A DNA stretch of 64,000 nt from NCBI GenBank assembly GCA_900142905.1, contig FSRV01000002.1:3472001-3536000 (forward strand), read 5' to 3'. The notes below the pieces were generated by a model, which was given only the letters and a program-made list of their open reading frames with translations, did not search any database and was not told the origin of the DNA. This stretch comes from Burkholderia sp. GAS332. Lineage in GTDB: Bacteria; Pseudomonadota; Gammaproteobacteria; Burkholderiales; Burkholderiaceae. The position numbers were made by a program, and so were the translations under genes. The first letter of the stretch is position 1. The number at the start of each line of letters is the position of its first letter. Of the stretch, positions 52,126 through 61,140 are shown in pieces.

Positions 52126-53625
52126 ATGACACGCGTCCGACGCCTGAACGACACCTTCGATACCGGTCTGGTCTGGTTTCGCCGCGACCTGCGCAGCACG
52201 GACAACGCCGCGCTGTACTACGCGCTCAAGCATTGCGAGCGCGTCTGGTGCGTGTTCGTATTCGACACGGCTATCCTGCAACCACTGATCGACGCCTGGC
52301 AAACTCGCCATCGGGATACGCAACCGCAGGATCGCCGCGTCGAGTTCATTCTTGCTGCGTTGGGCGAGTTGGACGAAGCATTGCGCGCCAAAGGTGGGGG
52401 CCTCGTCGTGCTGTACGGTGATCCGGCCGATCTCGTGCCCAGGCTCGCCGACGAACTCGGCGTGGATGCGGTGTTTGCGAATCACGATTACGAGCCGGTC
52501 GCAATCAAGCGGGATGAGACGGTGCGGGAGCGGCTGGCCGTTGCCGGACGCCAGTGGCTGACGTTCAAAGACCAGGTGATTTTCGAGCGCGATGAGGTGC
52601 TGACGGGCCAGAACAAACCATTCACGGTGTTCACGCCATACAAGAACGCCTGGCTCAAGCAGCTGACGACCTTCGATCTGAAGCCATATCCGGTCGAGAC
52701 TTACGCGAAGCATCTGGCAGCACTGCCGCCCAGACTGGACCGTCAGTTGCCGGCGCTCGATCAGCTCGGCTTCGTACCGAGCAATCTTGCGGAGCTCAAC
52801 TTGCCCATTGGCATGAGCGGCGCGCAACGTCTGCTCGACGACTTCCTGACTCGCATCGACAGCTATAAGGAGCGGCGTGACTTTCCCGCCGTCAAAGGCC
52901 CGAGCTACCTGTCGATGCACCTGCGCTTCGGTACTGTCTCGATCCGCACGCTTGCGCGGTTCGCGCACGAGCGCTCACTGCAGCCCGACGGGCAAGGCTC
53001 GGCCACGTGGCTTTCGGAGCTGATCTGGCGGGATTTTTACTTCATGATCCTTGCGCATCATCCGCGGTTGGCGGGCGGTGCGTCGTTCAAGGAAGAGTAC
53101 GACCGGCTGCGCTGGGAGCAAGGCCCGGAAGCGGACGAGGCGTATGCCGCGTGGTGCGAAGGCCGCACCGGTTATCCGCTGGTTGACGCCGCGATGCTGC
53201 AACTGAACCGCACCGGCTACATGCACAACCGCCTGCGGATGGTGACAGCGAGTTTTCTGGTGAAGGATCTGGGTGTCGACTGGCGGCTCGGCGAGCGCTA
53301 TTTCGGCGAATTGCTAAACGACTTCGATTTCTCGGCGAATAACGGCGGCTGGCAATGGGCGGCATCGACAGGATGCGACGCGCAGCCGTATTTCCGGATT
53401 TTCAACCCAATCACGCAATCCGAAAAATTCGACGCCGAAGGGCGCTTTATCAAACGCTATCTACCGCAGCTTGCGAAACTGCCACCCAAATGGGTTCACG
53501 CGCCGTGGCTGGCGGGTGCGGAACGGCTCGCGGAATTCGGCGTGACATTGGGCAAGGATTATCCCGCACCGATCGTCGACCATGCCGAAGCGCGGCAGCG
53601 TACGCTTGCCCGTTTCGGCAAGTAA
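52126..53625 (+). CDS. phrB: Deoxyribodipyrimidine photolyase
   Basis: This 499-aa CPD-type DNA photolyase repairs cyclobutane dimers with light. The N-terminal Rossmann antenna domain starts TGLVWFRRDLRSTDNAALYYAL. The C-terminal FAD domain contains LSMHLRFGTVSIRTL, WLSELIWRDFYFMIL, GRTGYPLVDAAMLQLNRTGYMHNRLRM and the flavin-contact WASTGCDAQPYFRIFNP. Tryptophans of the electron-transfer chain are present. The length matches class I photolyases. The region 51823-52125 upstream holds the ohr terminator and otherwise nothing recognisable. Confidence 0.97.
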   Translation: MTRVRRLNDTFDTGLVWFRRDLRSTDNAALYYALKHCERVWCVFVFDTAILQPLIDAWQTRHRDTQPQDRRVEFILAALGELDEALRAKGGGLVVLYGDPADLVPRLADELGVDAVFANHDYEPVAIKRDETVRERLAVAGRQWLTFKDQVIFERDEVLTGQNKPFTVFTPYKNAWLKQLTTFDLKPYPVETYAKHLAALPPRLDRQLPALDQLGFVPSNLAELNLPIGMSGAQRLLDDFLTRIDSYKERRDFPAVKGPSYLSMHLRFGTVSIRTLARFAHERSLQPDGQGSATWLSELIWRDFYFMILAHHPRLAGGASFKEEYDRLRWEQGPEADEAYAAWCEGRTGYPLVDAAMLQLNRTGYMHNRLRMVTASFLVKDLGVDWRLGERYFGELLNDFDFSANNGGWQWAASTGCDAQPYFRIFNPITQSEKFDAEGRFIKRYLPQLAKLPPKWVHAPWLAGAERLAEFGVTLGKDYPAPIVDHAEARQRTLARFGK

Positions 53626-53702
53626 GCGCCCGCTCACGTAGTTTTGATGAGGGACGTCTGGAACCTGCTAAAGGATGTACCTATGCTTCAAACTCGCGCA
53701 GC

Positions 53703-53879
53703 TTAGTGCTGGCTCATCCACGACGGTTGGCGGGGAGTCGCCTCACGGTCCAGCTTGCGCATACGGAATTCCAGATCGTACAGATCGGTTGCTTCTGCGA
53801 GGAAGGCGTCAGCGCGTTCTTTCGCGAGTTGATCCGGCGATTTGGTCAGGAACAGAAACAGGCGGCTAAGCAGATACAT
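53703..53879 (-). CDS. DUF3563 small protein
   Basis: This 58-aa protein has the pattern of the DUF3563 family of Burkholderiales: a short N-terminal hydrophobic start (MYLLSRLFLFL), then ADAFLAEATDLYDLEFRMRKLD. It is probably alpha-helical and could sit at the membrane surface. The function is unknown. The GAGG six bases before the ATG at 53879 supports this start over the ATG 15 bases upstream. It lies convergent with the photolyase gene. Confidence 0.75.
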   Translation of the reverse strand: MYLLSRLFLFLTKSPDQLAKERADAFLAEATDLYDLEFRMRKLDREATPRQPSWMSQH

Positions 53880-53986
53880 GGTCAACCTCGACAATGAGTT
53901 CAGGCGTTAACGCCTAAGGGATAACCCGTATTATAGGGAAAACCCTAGGATTGCGCCAATACTCATTTCGAAGTGTTGCTCCACCC

Positions 53987-55183
53987 TCACCGCGCGCCCG
54001 CCGAGGCTTCTGCGGCGGTGCCTTCAGCGATACGGCCGGCACCCGTGCGGCGCTGGTGTTTGAAGAATTCCCACACCATGGCGCTTGCGTCCGGACCTTT
54101 GGCGGAATGGAACGGCACGGCGTCGTCGCCGCCGCTCCAGGCGTGCGCGAGTCCTTGCACACGGCACAACCGCACCACGCGCCGCCCGCCGCGCAAATAG
54201 TCGCGCATCACCACGCCACCCTTGCGCTCTTCCTTGACTTCACCGGATTTGCGCACGCCTTTCTCGTCGACGATCCGGTTCAGACGGAGAAACTGCTCCG
54301 CCAACTGGTCCGCATTGACCGGCGCGACCACGTGGTCAGCGTCACCATGGAGGATGATGGCCGGCATGCCGGGGTATTCAGCCACGTTGACGTGTTCGTC
54401 GACGAGCTCGGCCGGTTCGCGGCGCGCGCCGCGCCGCATCACGTCCATCGCCGTAATGCCCGAACGGGCCTCGCCAAAAGCGGGGCCGGAGTGCAGCGCG
54501 ACCGCCGCGAAATGTTCCGGATAGTTGGCAGCCAGAAGCGCCGTCAGGCCGGCCCCGGCGGAGATTCCGGCGACATACACGCGCTCGCTGTCGAAGCCAT
54601 GCTGGGCAATCAGCGAATCCACCAGCGAGACGACGGCACGCGCCTCAGCGCCGCCGGCGCTGTCGCTAGCGTCATACCAATGCCAGCAGCGATGCGAATG
54701 CACATGCTTCGACTGTTCCGGATAAACCACGGCGAAGCCGAACCGGTCCGCGAGCACGTTCATCCGCGTGCCTTCCGAGAATTCGTCAATCGACTGCGTG
54801 CAGCCGTGCAGCATCACCACCAGCGGCATCGACTCGCCTGCATGGCCGGACGGGATGTACAGGCCATACTGAAGGTGGTTGACGAGCCGCCCAGGCGAAG
54901 CAGGCGCCGAATGGAACGAGCGCGTCCACGAACCGCTCGCCCATGCCGAGGCACGCGGACGAACCCGCGACTCCCGTGGGGCAGCGCGCGGCGCCTCGCG
55001 TTTCGCGGGTACGCGCAGCGCAGCCACTGGCTTGATAGGACGGGCCTTGGCCGAAGGCTTGCTCGTGGCCGCGCGTGCCGGCCGCGTGGGGGCGCGCTTG
55101 GTCGTTGCGCGGGAGTGGTCGGTTTGAATGGCGAGCAGTCGCTTGAGACCGCGCAGCCAGATTTTCGATAGACTTTTTGCCAT
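53987..55183 (-). CDS. PHB depolymerase-family esterase
   Basis: This 398-aa alpha/beta hydrolase of the LpqC/PHB-depolymerase group has its lipase box in VAGISAGAGLTALLAAN (catalytic Ser about residue 210), HGCTQSIDEF as oxyanion-hole motif, and HGDADHVV and LAHAWSGGD for Asp and His. The N-terminal 100 residues are Arg/Lys/Ala-rich (RATTKRAPTRPARAATS...) and look disordered or DNA- or granule-binding. There is no signal peptide. It may act on intracellular polyhydroxybutyrate or another ester. The ATG at 55183 follows GAGGTTAC. A TTGTGCA palindrome lies 55 bp upstream. Confidence 0.88.
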   Translation of the reverse strand: MAKSLSKIWLRGLKRLLAIQTDHSRATTKRAPTRPARAATSKPSAKARPIKPVAALRVPAKREAPRAAPRESRVRPRASAWASGSWTRSFHSAPASPGRLVNHLQYGLYIPSGHAGESMPLVVMLHGCTQSIDEFSEGTRMNVLADRFGFAVVYPEQSKHVHSHRCWHWYDASDSAGGAEARAVVSLVDSLIAQHGFDSERVYVAGISAGAGLTALLAANYPEHFAAVALHSGPAFGEARSGITAMDVMRRGARREPAELVDEHVNVAEYPGMPAIILHGDADHVVAPVNADQLAEQFLRLNRIVDEKGVRKSGEVKEERKGGVVMRDYLRGGRRVVRLCRVQGLAHAWSGGDDAVPFHSAKGPDASAMVWEFFKHQRRTGAGRIAEGTAAEASAGAR

Positions 55184-55541
55184 CGGCGGGTAACCTCGCA
55201 AAAAGGGACAGGTGTCGCTCGATAGAACGACGCTTTGTTGTGCAATGCACAATAACACCAATCCTCATGCGATGCTGGAGGCCAGAATCCCTGTCGAGCA
55301 CGGAATTTTCCGCCCGGCGAACCTTACAGCAGCACCACCGTCAAACCATGGCAAGGCTTGTTCGCCAGCCAACGCCCCGTCACAAAAAGCCTGGCGCGTG
55401 GCAAGCCTGGCCCGAAGCACCCGTCTATACTGGCAGGTAAATAATTTCGGTACACGCCTTTGCGGCGTCGGCGATTCACGCCGTTCGCGCGTTAAACCAT
55501 TACCAACCCGATTCTACGCGGCCTGGGTCGCGCTTTTTGCC
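55184..55541. other. Divergent promoter region between esterase and PAP2 genes
   Basis: The reading frame of the PAP2 gene is open back to 55212, but the residues encoded before 55542 (HNNTNPHAMLEARIPVEHG...) do not look like the family and overlap the palindrome at 55238-55252. I treat this stretch as control region, possibly with an earlier non-ATG start inside it. Confidence 0.5.
55238..55252. promoter_or_regulatory. TTGTGCA palindrome upstream of the esterase gene
   Basis: TTGTGCA-A-TGCACAA is a perfect 15-bp inverted repeat located 55 bp upstream of the esterase start. TGCA-containing palindromes are bound by PhaR-type regulators of polyhydroxybutyrate genes. With a PHB-depolymerase-family gene next to it the match is suggestive, but not proven. 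Confidence 0.5.
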
Positions 55542-56243
55542 ATGCCCGATTTGCCTGTCCATCTGTGGTACTCGATCACCAGCCTTGGCGGCGCCGGTAT
55601 GACGCTGCCGCTCGCGTTCGCCATCGCGCTTTGGCTGGCGCTCGGCTACACGTGGCGCATGGCAGCGGGCTGGTTGCTGCTGCTTGGCGCGGCCATCGGC
55701 GTTGTGACCGTGACCAAGCTAGCCTTTCTCGGCTGGGGCGTCGGCATACGCGAACTGGATTTCACCGGCGTCAGCGGTCATGCCATGCTGTCGACCGCCG
55801 TCTATCCGGTCGCCCTGTTCCTGATGTTGCTGCCGGCGCGTCCGGCCATTCGTCTGCTTGGCGTCGTAGTCGGCCTGGCCGCGGGCATCGCAGTTGGCTT
55901 GTCGCGCGTCGTGCTGAGCGCTCACTCGCCGTCTGAAGCCGTCACTGGCTGCCTGGTCGGCGCGCTGGCGGCGCTGGTCTTCGTGCGCATGGCGTGGAAT
56001 CTCGAACCGGGCCGGTTGTCGGCGTGGCCCGTCACTGCGAGTCTGATGGTCCTCGCGGTACTGATGCACGGCGTGCACGTGCCGACGCAACGCTGGGTCA
56101 CGCATATCGCGCTGAAGGTGTCCGGTCATGACCGGCCATTCATCCGCGCCAAATGGCGTGCCGTGCGCGACGTCCGCCCCGCCACGGCGCCGCTGTCGCA
56201 GACGCTCAACACGCTTACGCCGCCGCACTCGCCGGACGTCTGA
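55542..56243 (+). CDS. PAP2-family membrane phosphatase
   Basis: This integral membrane phosphatase of the PAP2 superfamily has 233 aa from the ATG at 55542. It shows a partial phosphatase signature (GVSGHAMLSTAVYPVALF for motif two, GLSRVVLSAHSPSEAVTG for motif three with the catalytic His) between five to six helices. Substrates are usually lipid pyrophosphates such as undecaprenyl-PP or phosphatidic acid. The first motif (KxxxxxxRP) is not obvious, so activity should be checked. An upstream start in the open frame from 55212 is possible and would add 110 residues, some of them near the first helix. Confidence 0.78.
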   Translation: MPDLPVHLWYSITSLGGAGMTLPLAFAIALWLALGYTWRMAAGWLLLLGAAIGVVTVTKLAFLGWGVGIRELDFTGVSGHAMLSTAVYPVALFLMLLPARPAIRLLGVVVGLAAGIAVGLSRVVLSAHSPSEAVTGCLVGALAALVFVRMAWNLEPGRLSAWPVTASLMVLAVLMHGVHVPTQRWVTHIALKVSGHDRPFIRAKWRAVRDVRPATAPLSQTLNTLTPPHSPDV

Positions 56244-56333
56244 AGCGCACACGACCGAGTGCTAATCCGGCAACCGAAGCCCGTCGCGCCGCGCGCCGCT
56301 CTATGCGCGCAACTGAATAATCGTCATGGGTAC

Positions 56334-56363
56334 CGCTATAACCTTTCATATATTACGATAGCG
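56334..56363. promoter_or_regulatory. ModE-like operator upstream of modA
   Basis: CGCTAT and ATAGCG are separated by 18 AT-rich bases, matching the dyad form of ModE boxes (CGCTATA...TATAGCG-like). It lies 45-74 bp before modA, and modE itself is convergent just after modC. Confidence 0.68.
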
Positions 56364-56407
56364 TTTTAACCCGCCTGTTCCGGCCCACGCCGGACATCCA
56401 AACCTTC

Positions 56408-57181
56408 ATGACACTGTCCCGCCGCTTTGTGAAACATGCGCTGTTCATCGCCAGCGCCGTCTCCGTTGCCATTAGCGCCAACGCACGTGCCGACGAACTG
56501 GTGGTTTCCGCCGCCGCCAGCCTGACCAACGCGTTCAAAGCGGTGAGCGAAGTCTTCGAACAACAGCATCCCGGCACCAAGGTCCTGCTGAACTTCGGCG
56601 CATCCGACGTGCTGATGCAGCAAATCGCCAAAGGCGCGCCGGCCGACGTGTTCGCCTCCGCCGATCAGAAAGCAATGGACAAGGCCGCCGCGGAGAAAGT
56701 GATCGTTCCGGCCACGCGCCGCGACTTCGCCGCCAATTCGCTGGTGCTGATCGTGCCGGCTGACAGCCATTTCGCGCCGACCTCGCTGAACGATCTGGCG
56801 TCGGCGAATGTGAAGCGTGTGGCTTACGGTGATCCGGCTTCGGTGCCGATTGGCCGCTATGCGCAAGGCGCGCTGCAAGCCGCGGGCGTGTGGGACGCAG
56901 TCAACGCTAAGGCCGTGCTGGCATCGAACGTACGCCAGAGCCTGGACTACGTGTCGCGTGGCGAAGTCGACGCCGGCTTCGTGTTCAGCACCGACGCCGC
57001 GGTCATGCCGGACAAGGTCAAGGTCGCGATGAACGTGCCGACGCAAACACCGATCACCTATCCGATCGCGCAGGTCGAAGGCAGCCGTCACGCAACCGAC
57101 GCGCAGGCCTTCATGAACTTCGTGCTCTCGCCCGCCGGCCAGGCCGTGCTTGCGAAGTACGGTTTCAAGCCCGCGCATTAA
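56408..57181 (+). CDS. modA: ModA, molybdate-binding periplasmic protein
   Basis: This 257-aa ABC-type substrate-binding protein has a signal peptide (FVKHALFIASAVSVAISANARA, cleaved before DELVVSAAASL). Conserved pocket segments are AAASLTNAFKAVSEVFEQQHPG, NFGASDVLMQQIAKGAPADVFASAD and YVSRGEVDAGFVFSTDA. It captures molybdate or tungstate in the periplasm for ModBC. It is first in modABC and has an upstream ModE-like box. The start at 56408 includes the family-typical N-terminus. Confidence 0.96.
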   Translation: MTLSRRFVKHALFIASAVSVAISANARADELVVSAAASLTNAFKAVSEVFEQQHPGTKVLLNFGASDVLMQQIAKGAPADVFASADQKAMDKAAAEKVIVPATRRDFAANSLVLIVPADSHFAPTSLNDLASANVKRVAYGDPASVPIGRYAQGALQAAGVWDAVNAKAVLASNVRQSLDYVSRGEVDAGFVFSTDAAVMPDKVKVAMNVPTQTPITYPIAQVEGSRHATDAQAFMNFVLSPAGQAVLAKYGFKPAH

Positions 57182-57199
57182 CTTAGGTACAGCACGCTC

Positions 57200-57874
57200 A
57201 TGCAACAGGCCTGGATTCCGCTCCTGCTGTCACTGAAGGTGGCGGGCTGGGCCACCGCGCTCAATCTGGTGTTCGGCGTCGCGGCCGGTTTCGGTTTGTC
57301 GCGCTGGCGCTCGGGCGCGCGCGACCTGATCGATTCGCTGCTCACGTTGCCCCTCGTGATGCCGCCCACCGTGCTCGGCTACTACCTGCTTGTGTTGCTC
57401 GGCCGACGCGGCGTGATCGGCGGGTGGCTCGACCGCTTCGATATCCAGTTGGTGTTCACCTGGCAGGGCGCGGTGATCGCCTCGACGGTGGTGGCGTTTC
57501 CGCTCGTGCTGAAGTCGGCGCGCGCCGCTTTCGAAGCGGTCGATCCACAGCTCGAACGGGCCGCGCGCACGCTGGGCGTCAGCGAGACAGCCCTCTTCTT
57601 TCGCGTGACACTGCCGCTCGCCTCCCGCGGCATTCTCGCCGGCGGATTACTGGCATTTGCGCGAGCGCTCGGTGAGTTCGGCGCGACGCTGATGATCGCG
57701 GGCAACTTGCCGGGACGCACGCAGACACTTTCGGTTGCGGTCTATTCAGCCGTGCAGGCCGGCGACGACAGCACGGCCAACTTCCTCGTGCTCGTGACTT
57801 CGGTGACGTGTGTCGTGATCCTGTTGCTCGCGGGCCGTCTGGTGCCACAGCACACGCTTTTGACGTCCCGCTGA
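57200..57874 (+). CDS. modB: ModB, molybdate ABC permease
   Basis: This 224-aa inner-membrane permease has about five helices and the EAA loop contacting the ATPase (EAVDPQLERAARTLGVSETALFFRVTLPLASRGILAG). Typical motifs are LPLVMPPTVLGYYLL and ARALGEFGATLMIAGN. It forms the translocation channel with ModC. It starts 18 bp after modA and ends 1 bp before modC, so the three genes form one operon. Confidence 0.96.
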   Translation: MQQAWIPLLLSLKVAGWATALNLVFGVAAGFGLSRWRSGARDLIDSLLTLPLVMPPTVLGYYLLVLLGRRGVIGGWLDRFDIQLVFTWQGAVIASTVVAFPLVLKSARAAFEAVDPQLERAARTLGVSETALFFRVTLPLASRGILAGGLLAFARALGEFGATLMIAGNLPGRTQTLSVAVYSAVQAGDDSTANFLVLVTSVTCVVILLLAGRLVPQHTLLTSR

Positions 57875-57875
57875 T

Positions 57876-58577
57876 ATGCCGCTCGCCGTTGACATCCGCA
57901 AGACCTTCGCGAGCGCCGAGCGCCGTTTCACGCTCGACGTCTCGTTCAAGGCGATCACGCAGCGCGTCGTGCTGTTCGGGCCGTCCGGAGCGGGCAAGAG
58001 TTTGACGCTACAGGCCATCGCCGGCTTGCTACGCCCCGACGAAGGGGCGATCACGCTGCACGGCACCGCTTTATTCGATAGCGCGCGCGGCATCGATCAG
58101 AAACCCCAAGCGCGCAAGATTGCCTATCTGTTTCAGGACTTCGCGCTGTTTCCCCATCTGAACGTGCGGCAGAATATCGGCTTCGGGTTACAGCAGGGTT
58201 GGCGCAATCCGCGCGCGCGGATCTCGCATCCGCAAGTCGATTACTGGCTCGATGCGCTCGAGTTGAAAGGCGTGGCGGGGAATCATCCGGCGCAGCTTTC
58301 AGGTGGACAGAAGCAGCGCGTGGCGCTGGCGCGGGCACTGGTCGCGCAACCCCGCTTGCTGTTGCTGGACGAGCCGTTTTCCGCGCTCGATAGCGCGTTG
58401 CGTCAGCGCATGCGGCGCGAGCTGTCGGACCTGCAAACGCGGCTCGATATTCCGATGGTGTTGATCACGCACGATCCCGACGATGTGGCCGCCTTCGGCG
58501 ATCAGGTCGTTCAGGTCAGCGATGGGTGCGTGCGGGAGAATCATCCGTTTGCTGGGTACGAGCGCAGCGTGCCATAA
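57876..58577 (+). CDS. modC: ModC, molybdate ABC ATPase lacking the C-terminal TOBE/Mop domain
   Basis: This 233-aa ATPase has Walker A GPSGAGKS, the signature LSGGQKQR and Walker B LLLLDEP, with the His switch in LITHDPDDVAAFG. Standard ModC is about 350-370 aa and ends in a molybdate-binding TOBE (Mop) domain. This protein stops right after the ATPase core, so that domain is missing. Molybdate feedback would then rest on ModE, which has two TOBE units here. It follows modB by 1 bp. Confidence 0.95.
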   Translation: MPLAVDIRKTFASAERRFTLDVSFKAITQRVVLFGPSGAGKSLTLQAIAGLLRPDEGAITLHGTALFDSARGIDQKPQARKIAYLFQDFALFPHLNVRQNIGFGLQQGWRNPRARISHPQVDYWLDALELKGVAGNHPAQLSGGQKQRVALARALVAQPRLLLLDEPFSALDSALRQRMRRELSDLQTRLDIPMVLITHDPDDVAAFGDQVVQVSDGCVRENHPFAGYERSVP

Positions 58578-58604
58578 CGTCAGCGCGCGCTTTCGGAGCC
58601 CTTC

Positions 58605-58660
58605 AGGGTTCTCAGAGCCTCAGAATCCACAGAACCTTCAGAACCTTCACAGCCTCTGCT
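58605..58660. repeat. Short imperfect tandem repeats between modC and modE
   Basis: The stretch contains CCTCAGAATCCACAGAACCTTCAGAACCTTCACAGCCTC, with CAGAACCTT(C) repeated in tandem and weaker copies on each side. No function is visible. Confidence 0.5.
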
Positions 58661-58686
58661 CTCGCAGCCTGATCGCCGTAAAGTGT

Positions 58687-59523
58687 TCAGTCCTTCACCC
58701 CAAGAATCACGCTCGACGCCTTGAATACCGCGACCGCGGTCCCGCCTTCCGCAAGGCCGAGCGTATCGACGCTTTGATTCGTGACGACTGCGGTAATCAC
58801 CGCGCCGCCTTCCAGCGCCAACGACACCTCCGCGTTGACCGCCCCGCGCTTCACGCTCTGCACCGTACCGCGCAACTGATTGCGCGCCGAGAGCTTCGGC
58901 TGCGCGCCACTTTCATTCTCGACGAGCAGCATCACCCACGACGCCTTGATCAACGCGAACGCTGCCGCCCCCACTACCAGCCCCAAGGTCTCGGTACTTT
59001 CATGCGTGACGACCGCGACGATCGTATGACCACCTGCCAGCGCCAACGACACTTCATCGTTGACCGTCCCGCGCGTGAGCGCCGACACCGTTCCATACAG
59101 CTGATTGCGCGCGCTCGTTTTCACGCCGATGCGGCCGATCAGATCCCAATCCGTCGCAAAGCCTTCGATCGCCGCGCCCGCGCGTTCGAGAAAACGCCGA
59201 TGCTCGCGTTCGACCGCCCGAAACGTGTCGATCAGCTTCAGCGCGCGCGGCGTGAGGGTCGTACCGCCACCGCCTTTGCCACCGGTTGAGCGCACCACTA
59301 GCGGCTCACCGGCGAGATTGTTCATCGTGTCGACGGCGTCCCACGCGCCTTTGTAGCTCATGCCGACGGCTTTCGCCGCGCTGGTGATCGAACCGGTCTC
59401 GCCGATCGCCGCGAGCAACCCAATTCGCGACGCGCCGCCGAGCGTTTGCGCGCCCGCCTGAAACCAGACGGAGCCGCCAAGTTCAAGGGCTTCGTGAGAC
59501 GGATCGATGCGGTCGGATGTCAT
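58687..59523 (-). CDS. modE: ModE, molybdate-responsive regulator
   Basis: This 278-aa ModE-type regulator has an N-terminal LysR-like winged HTH (GGASRIGLLAAIGETGSITSAAKAVGMSYKGAWDAVDTMNNL, residues about 28-70) and two TOBE/Mop domains. Both contain the SARNQL core (about 140-205, with SARNQLYGTVSAL, and 210-275, with SARNQLRGTVQSV). It binds molybdate through the TOBE pair and represses modABC at sites such as 56334-56363. It is convergent with modC. Its two-TOBE form could partly compensate for the missing domain in ModC. Confidence 0.95.
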   Translation of the reverse strand: MTSDRIDPSHEALELGGSVWFQAGAQTLGGASRIGLLAAIGETGSITSAAKAVGMSYKGAWDAVDTMNNLAGEPLVVRSTGGKGGGGTTLTPRALKLIDTFRAVEREHRRFLERAGAAIEGFATDWDLIGRIGVKTSARNQLYGTVSALTRGTVNDEVSLALAGGHTIVAVVTHESTETLGLVVGAAAFALIKASWVMLLVENESGAQPKLSARNQLRGTVQSVKRGAVNAEVSLALEGGAVITAVVTNQSVDTLGLAEGGTAVAVFKASSVILGVKD

Positions 59524-59739
59524 GGCGGCAGAAGGGTCGGAGGGTCAGGAAAGGACAGCAAACCATTATAGCGACGCAGGCATCCGTCGACGGATGGGTA
59601 CAAGGCACGTTTTCGACCCCGAAAACGGATAGGTGGGATACTTCACGCGAAGGTTTGAACACCCCGTCCTTTCCATTTTTCGGCGAGGCTAGCAGCGAGT
59701 CGTGGGCAGTCCGTCACAACTTCAGCAAGGAGCAAACCA

Positions 59740-60534
59740 GTGAACATCGATCTGTCGGGCAAGACCGCCATCGTCAGCGCATCCACGGCGGGCATTGGCC
59801 TTGCCATCGCGACCGGTATCGCCGCATCGGGTGCGGAAACCATCGTCAACGGACGCAAACAGGAGGCGGTGGACCGCGCCATCGAAGCCATCCGCAAGAC
59901 AGCGCCACACGCGAAGCTGCGCGGCTTCGCGGGCGACCTCGGCAGCCGCGAGGGCTGCGACGCGCTGGCTAAGGCTGTGCCGCAGGCCGACATTCTGGTG
60001 AACAACCTCGGCGTCTTCGGTCCCGGCGACATTTTCACCACCGAAGACGACGACTGGGAGCGCTATTTCCAGGTCAATGTCATGTCGGGCGTGCGGCTCA
60101 CGCGCAGTTACCTCAAAGGGATGATGGAACGCAAATGGGGCCGCGTGGTGTTCATATCGTCAGAGTCAGCGCTGAATATCCCGGCGGATATGCTCGCCTA
60201 CGGTTTCTCTAAGACCGCTCAGTTGAGCATCGCGCGCGGCATTGCCAAGTACGCGGCCGGCAGCGGTGTGACGGTGAACTCCGTATTGCCTGGACCGACC
60301 TTGTCGGACGGATTCCGCTCGATGGTGGAAGACACCGCGAAGAAGCAAGGTAAAACCGTCGAGCAGGTTGCCACTGAATTCGTGCGTGAGCATCGCAGCA
60401 GTTCGATCATCCAGCGCGCGGCCTCCACTGAGGAGATCGCGAACATGGTCGTCTACGTCTGCTCACCGCAGGCTTCGGCGACCACCGGCGCGGCGCTGCG
60501 CGTGGATGGCGGCGTGATCGATACGATCGCGTGA
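59740..60534 (+). CDS. Short-chain dehydrogenase/reductase
   Basis: This 264-aa NAD(P)-dependent SDR has a classical Rossmann start (KTAIVSASTAGIGLAIATGIAASGAE; the usual TGxxxGIG is SASTAGIG), the NNLGVFGPGD loop and the catalytic Ser (FISSESALN) with YGFSK. The start is GTG at 59740 with CAAGGAGC before it. The substrate is not predictable. It stands alone between ModE and a tautomerase and has its own terminator. Confidence 0.9.
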   Translation: MNIDLSGKTAIVSASTAGIGLAIATGIAASGAETIVNGRKQEAVDRAIEAIRKTAPHAKLRGFAGDLGSREGCDALAKAVPQADILVNNLGVFGPGDIFTTEDDDWERYFQVNVMSGVRLTRSYLKGMMERKWGRVVFISSESALNIPADMLAYGFSKTAQLSIARGIAKYAAGSGVTVNSVLPGPTLSDGFRSMVEDTAKKQGKTVEQVATEFVREHRSSSIIQRAASTEEIANMVVYVCSPQASATTGAALRVDGGVIDTIA

Positions 60535-60558
60535 CGACCGCCGCGCTTTAGAACCACA

Positions 60559-60594
60559 GGCGACAGAGCCGATTGGCTTTGTCGCCCGTTTTTG
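60559..60594 (+). terminator. Terminator of the SDR gene
   Basis: GGCGACAGAGCC and GGCTTTGTCGCC pair (one G-U pair) around GATT, followed by CGTTTTTGC. Confidence 0.88.
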
Positions 60595-60656
60595 CTTGAC
60601 ATGCAGATACCTCTGGACAACGTCAATGCGCGCAAGCCGTCGCGTTCCGTCGTCAC

Positions 60657-61040
60657 TCAAACCGCGTACTGCGCGATCCCATTGCCGAACGACCAGTTCT
60701 CCTTCAGCACCTCGACGAGATTGATGAACACATCCTCTCGTCGCAGTCCCGGCGACTCCGCCAGTTCATCCGCCATGCGCTTGTACAGCGCCTTCTTTTG
60801 CTCGAGCGTGCGCGTGTTGTTAAACGTGATCTGAATCACTACGAGATCGTCGCTGCGTTCGATGTTCAGATACTGCTTGTCATACACAAAATTGCCGGCT
60901 TCGTGCTCGGTGATCAGCATGAAGATGTCGTCTTTCGGCACATTGCAGGTGTCCACCAGCGAACGCTGAATGCTGTCCGTCAGCGCCTTCCGGTATTCCG
61001 CCGGCTTGCCGGCGCGCAATGCAATTCGTGTGAGCGGCAT
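60657..61040 (-). CDS. Tautomerase-family protein
   Basis: This 127-aa protein of the tautomerase superfamily has the catalytic N-terminal proline expected after removal of Met (MPLTRIALRAGK). It contains SERSDDLVVIQITF-like strands and the C-terminal NLVEVLKENWSFGNG. It resembles the group of longer tautomerases annotated as putative tautomerase YusQ-like or MSAD-like. The ATG at 61040 puts Pro at position 2. It is divergent from a LysR gene 100 bp away, which may control it. Confidence 0.87.
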   Translation of the reverse strand: MPLTRIALRAGKPAEYRKALTDSIQRSLVDTCNVPKDDIFMLITEHEAGNFVYDKQYLNIERSDDLVVIQITFNNTRTLEQKKALYKRMADELAESPGLRREDVFINLVEVLKENWSFGNGIAQYAV

Positions 61041-61140
61041 GGTGAAACTCCTTCGTCGCAGTGATTGGGTAAACACAGCTTAGGCCCGCTCAGTCATAAT
61101 GAACAGCCATCATCGGCTATTTCATCCATATTCAACCAAA

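Noticed and set aside
55212..55541. Upstream extension of the PAP2 frame to 55212
   Set aside because: The added residues do not resemble the family and run through a palindromic regulatory site, though a start slightly upstream of 55542 cannot be excluded.
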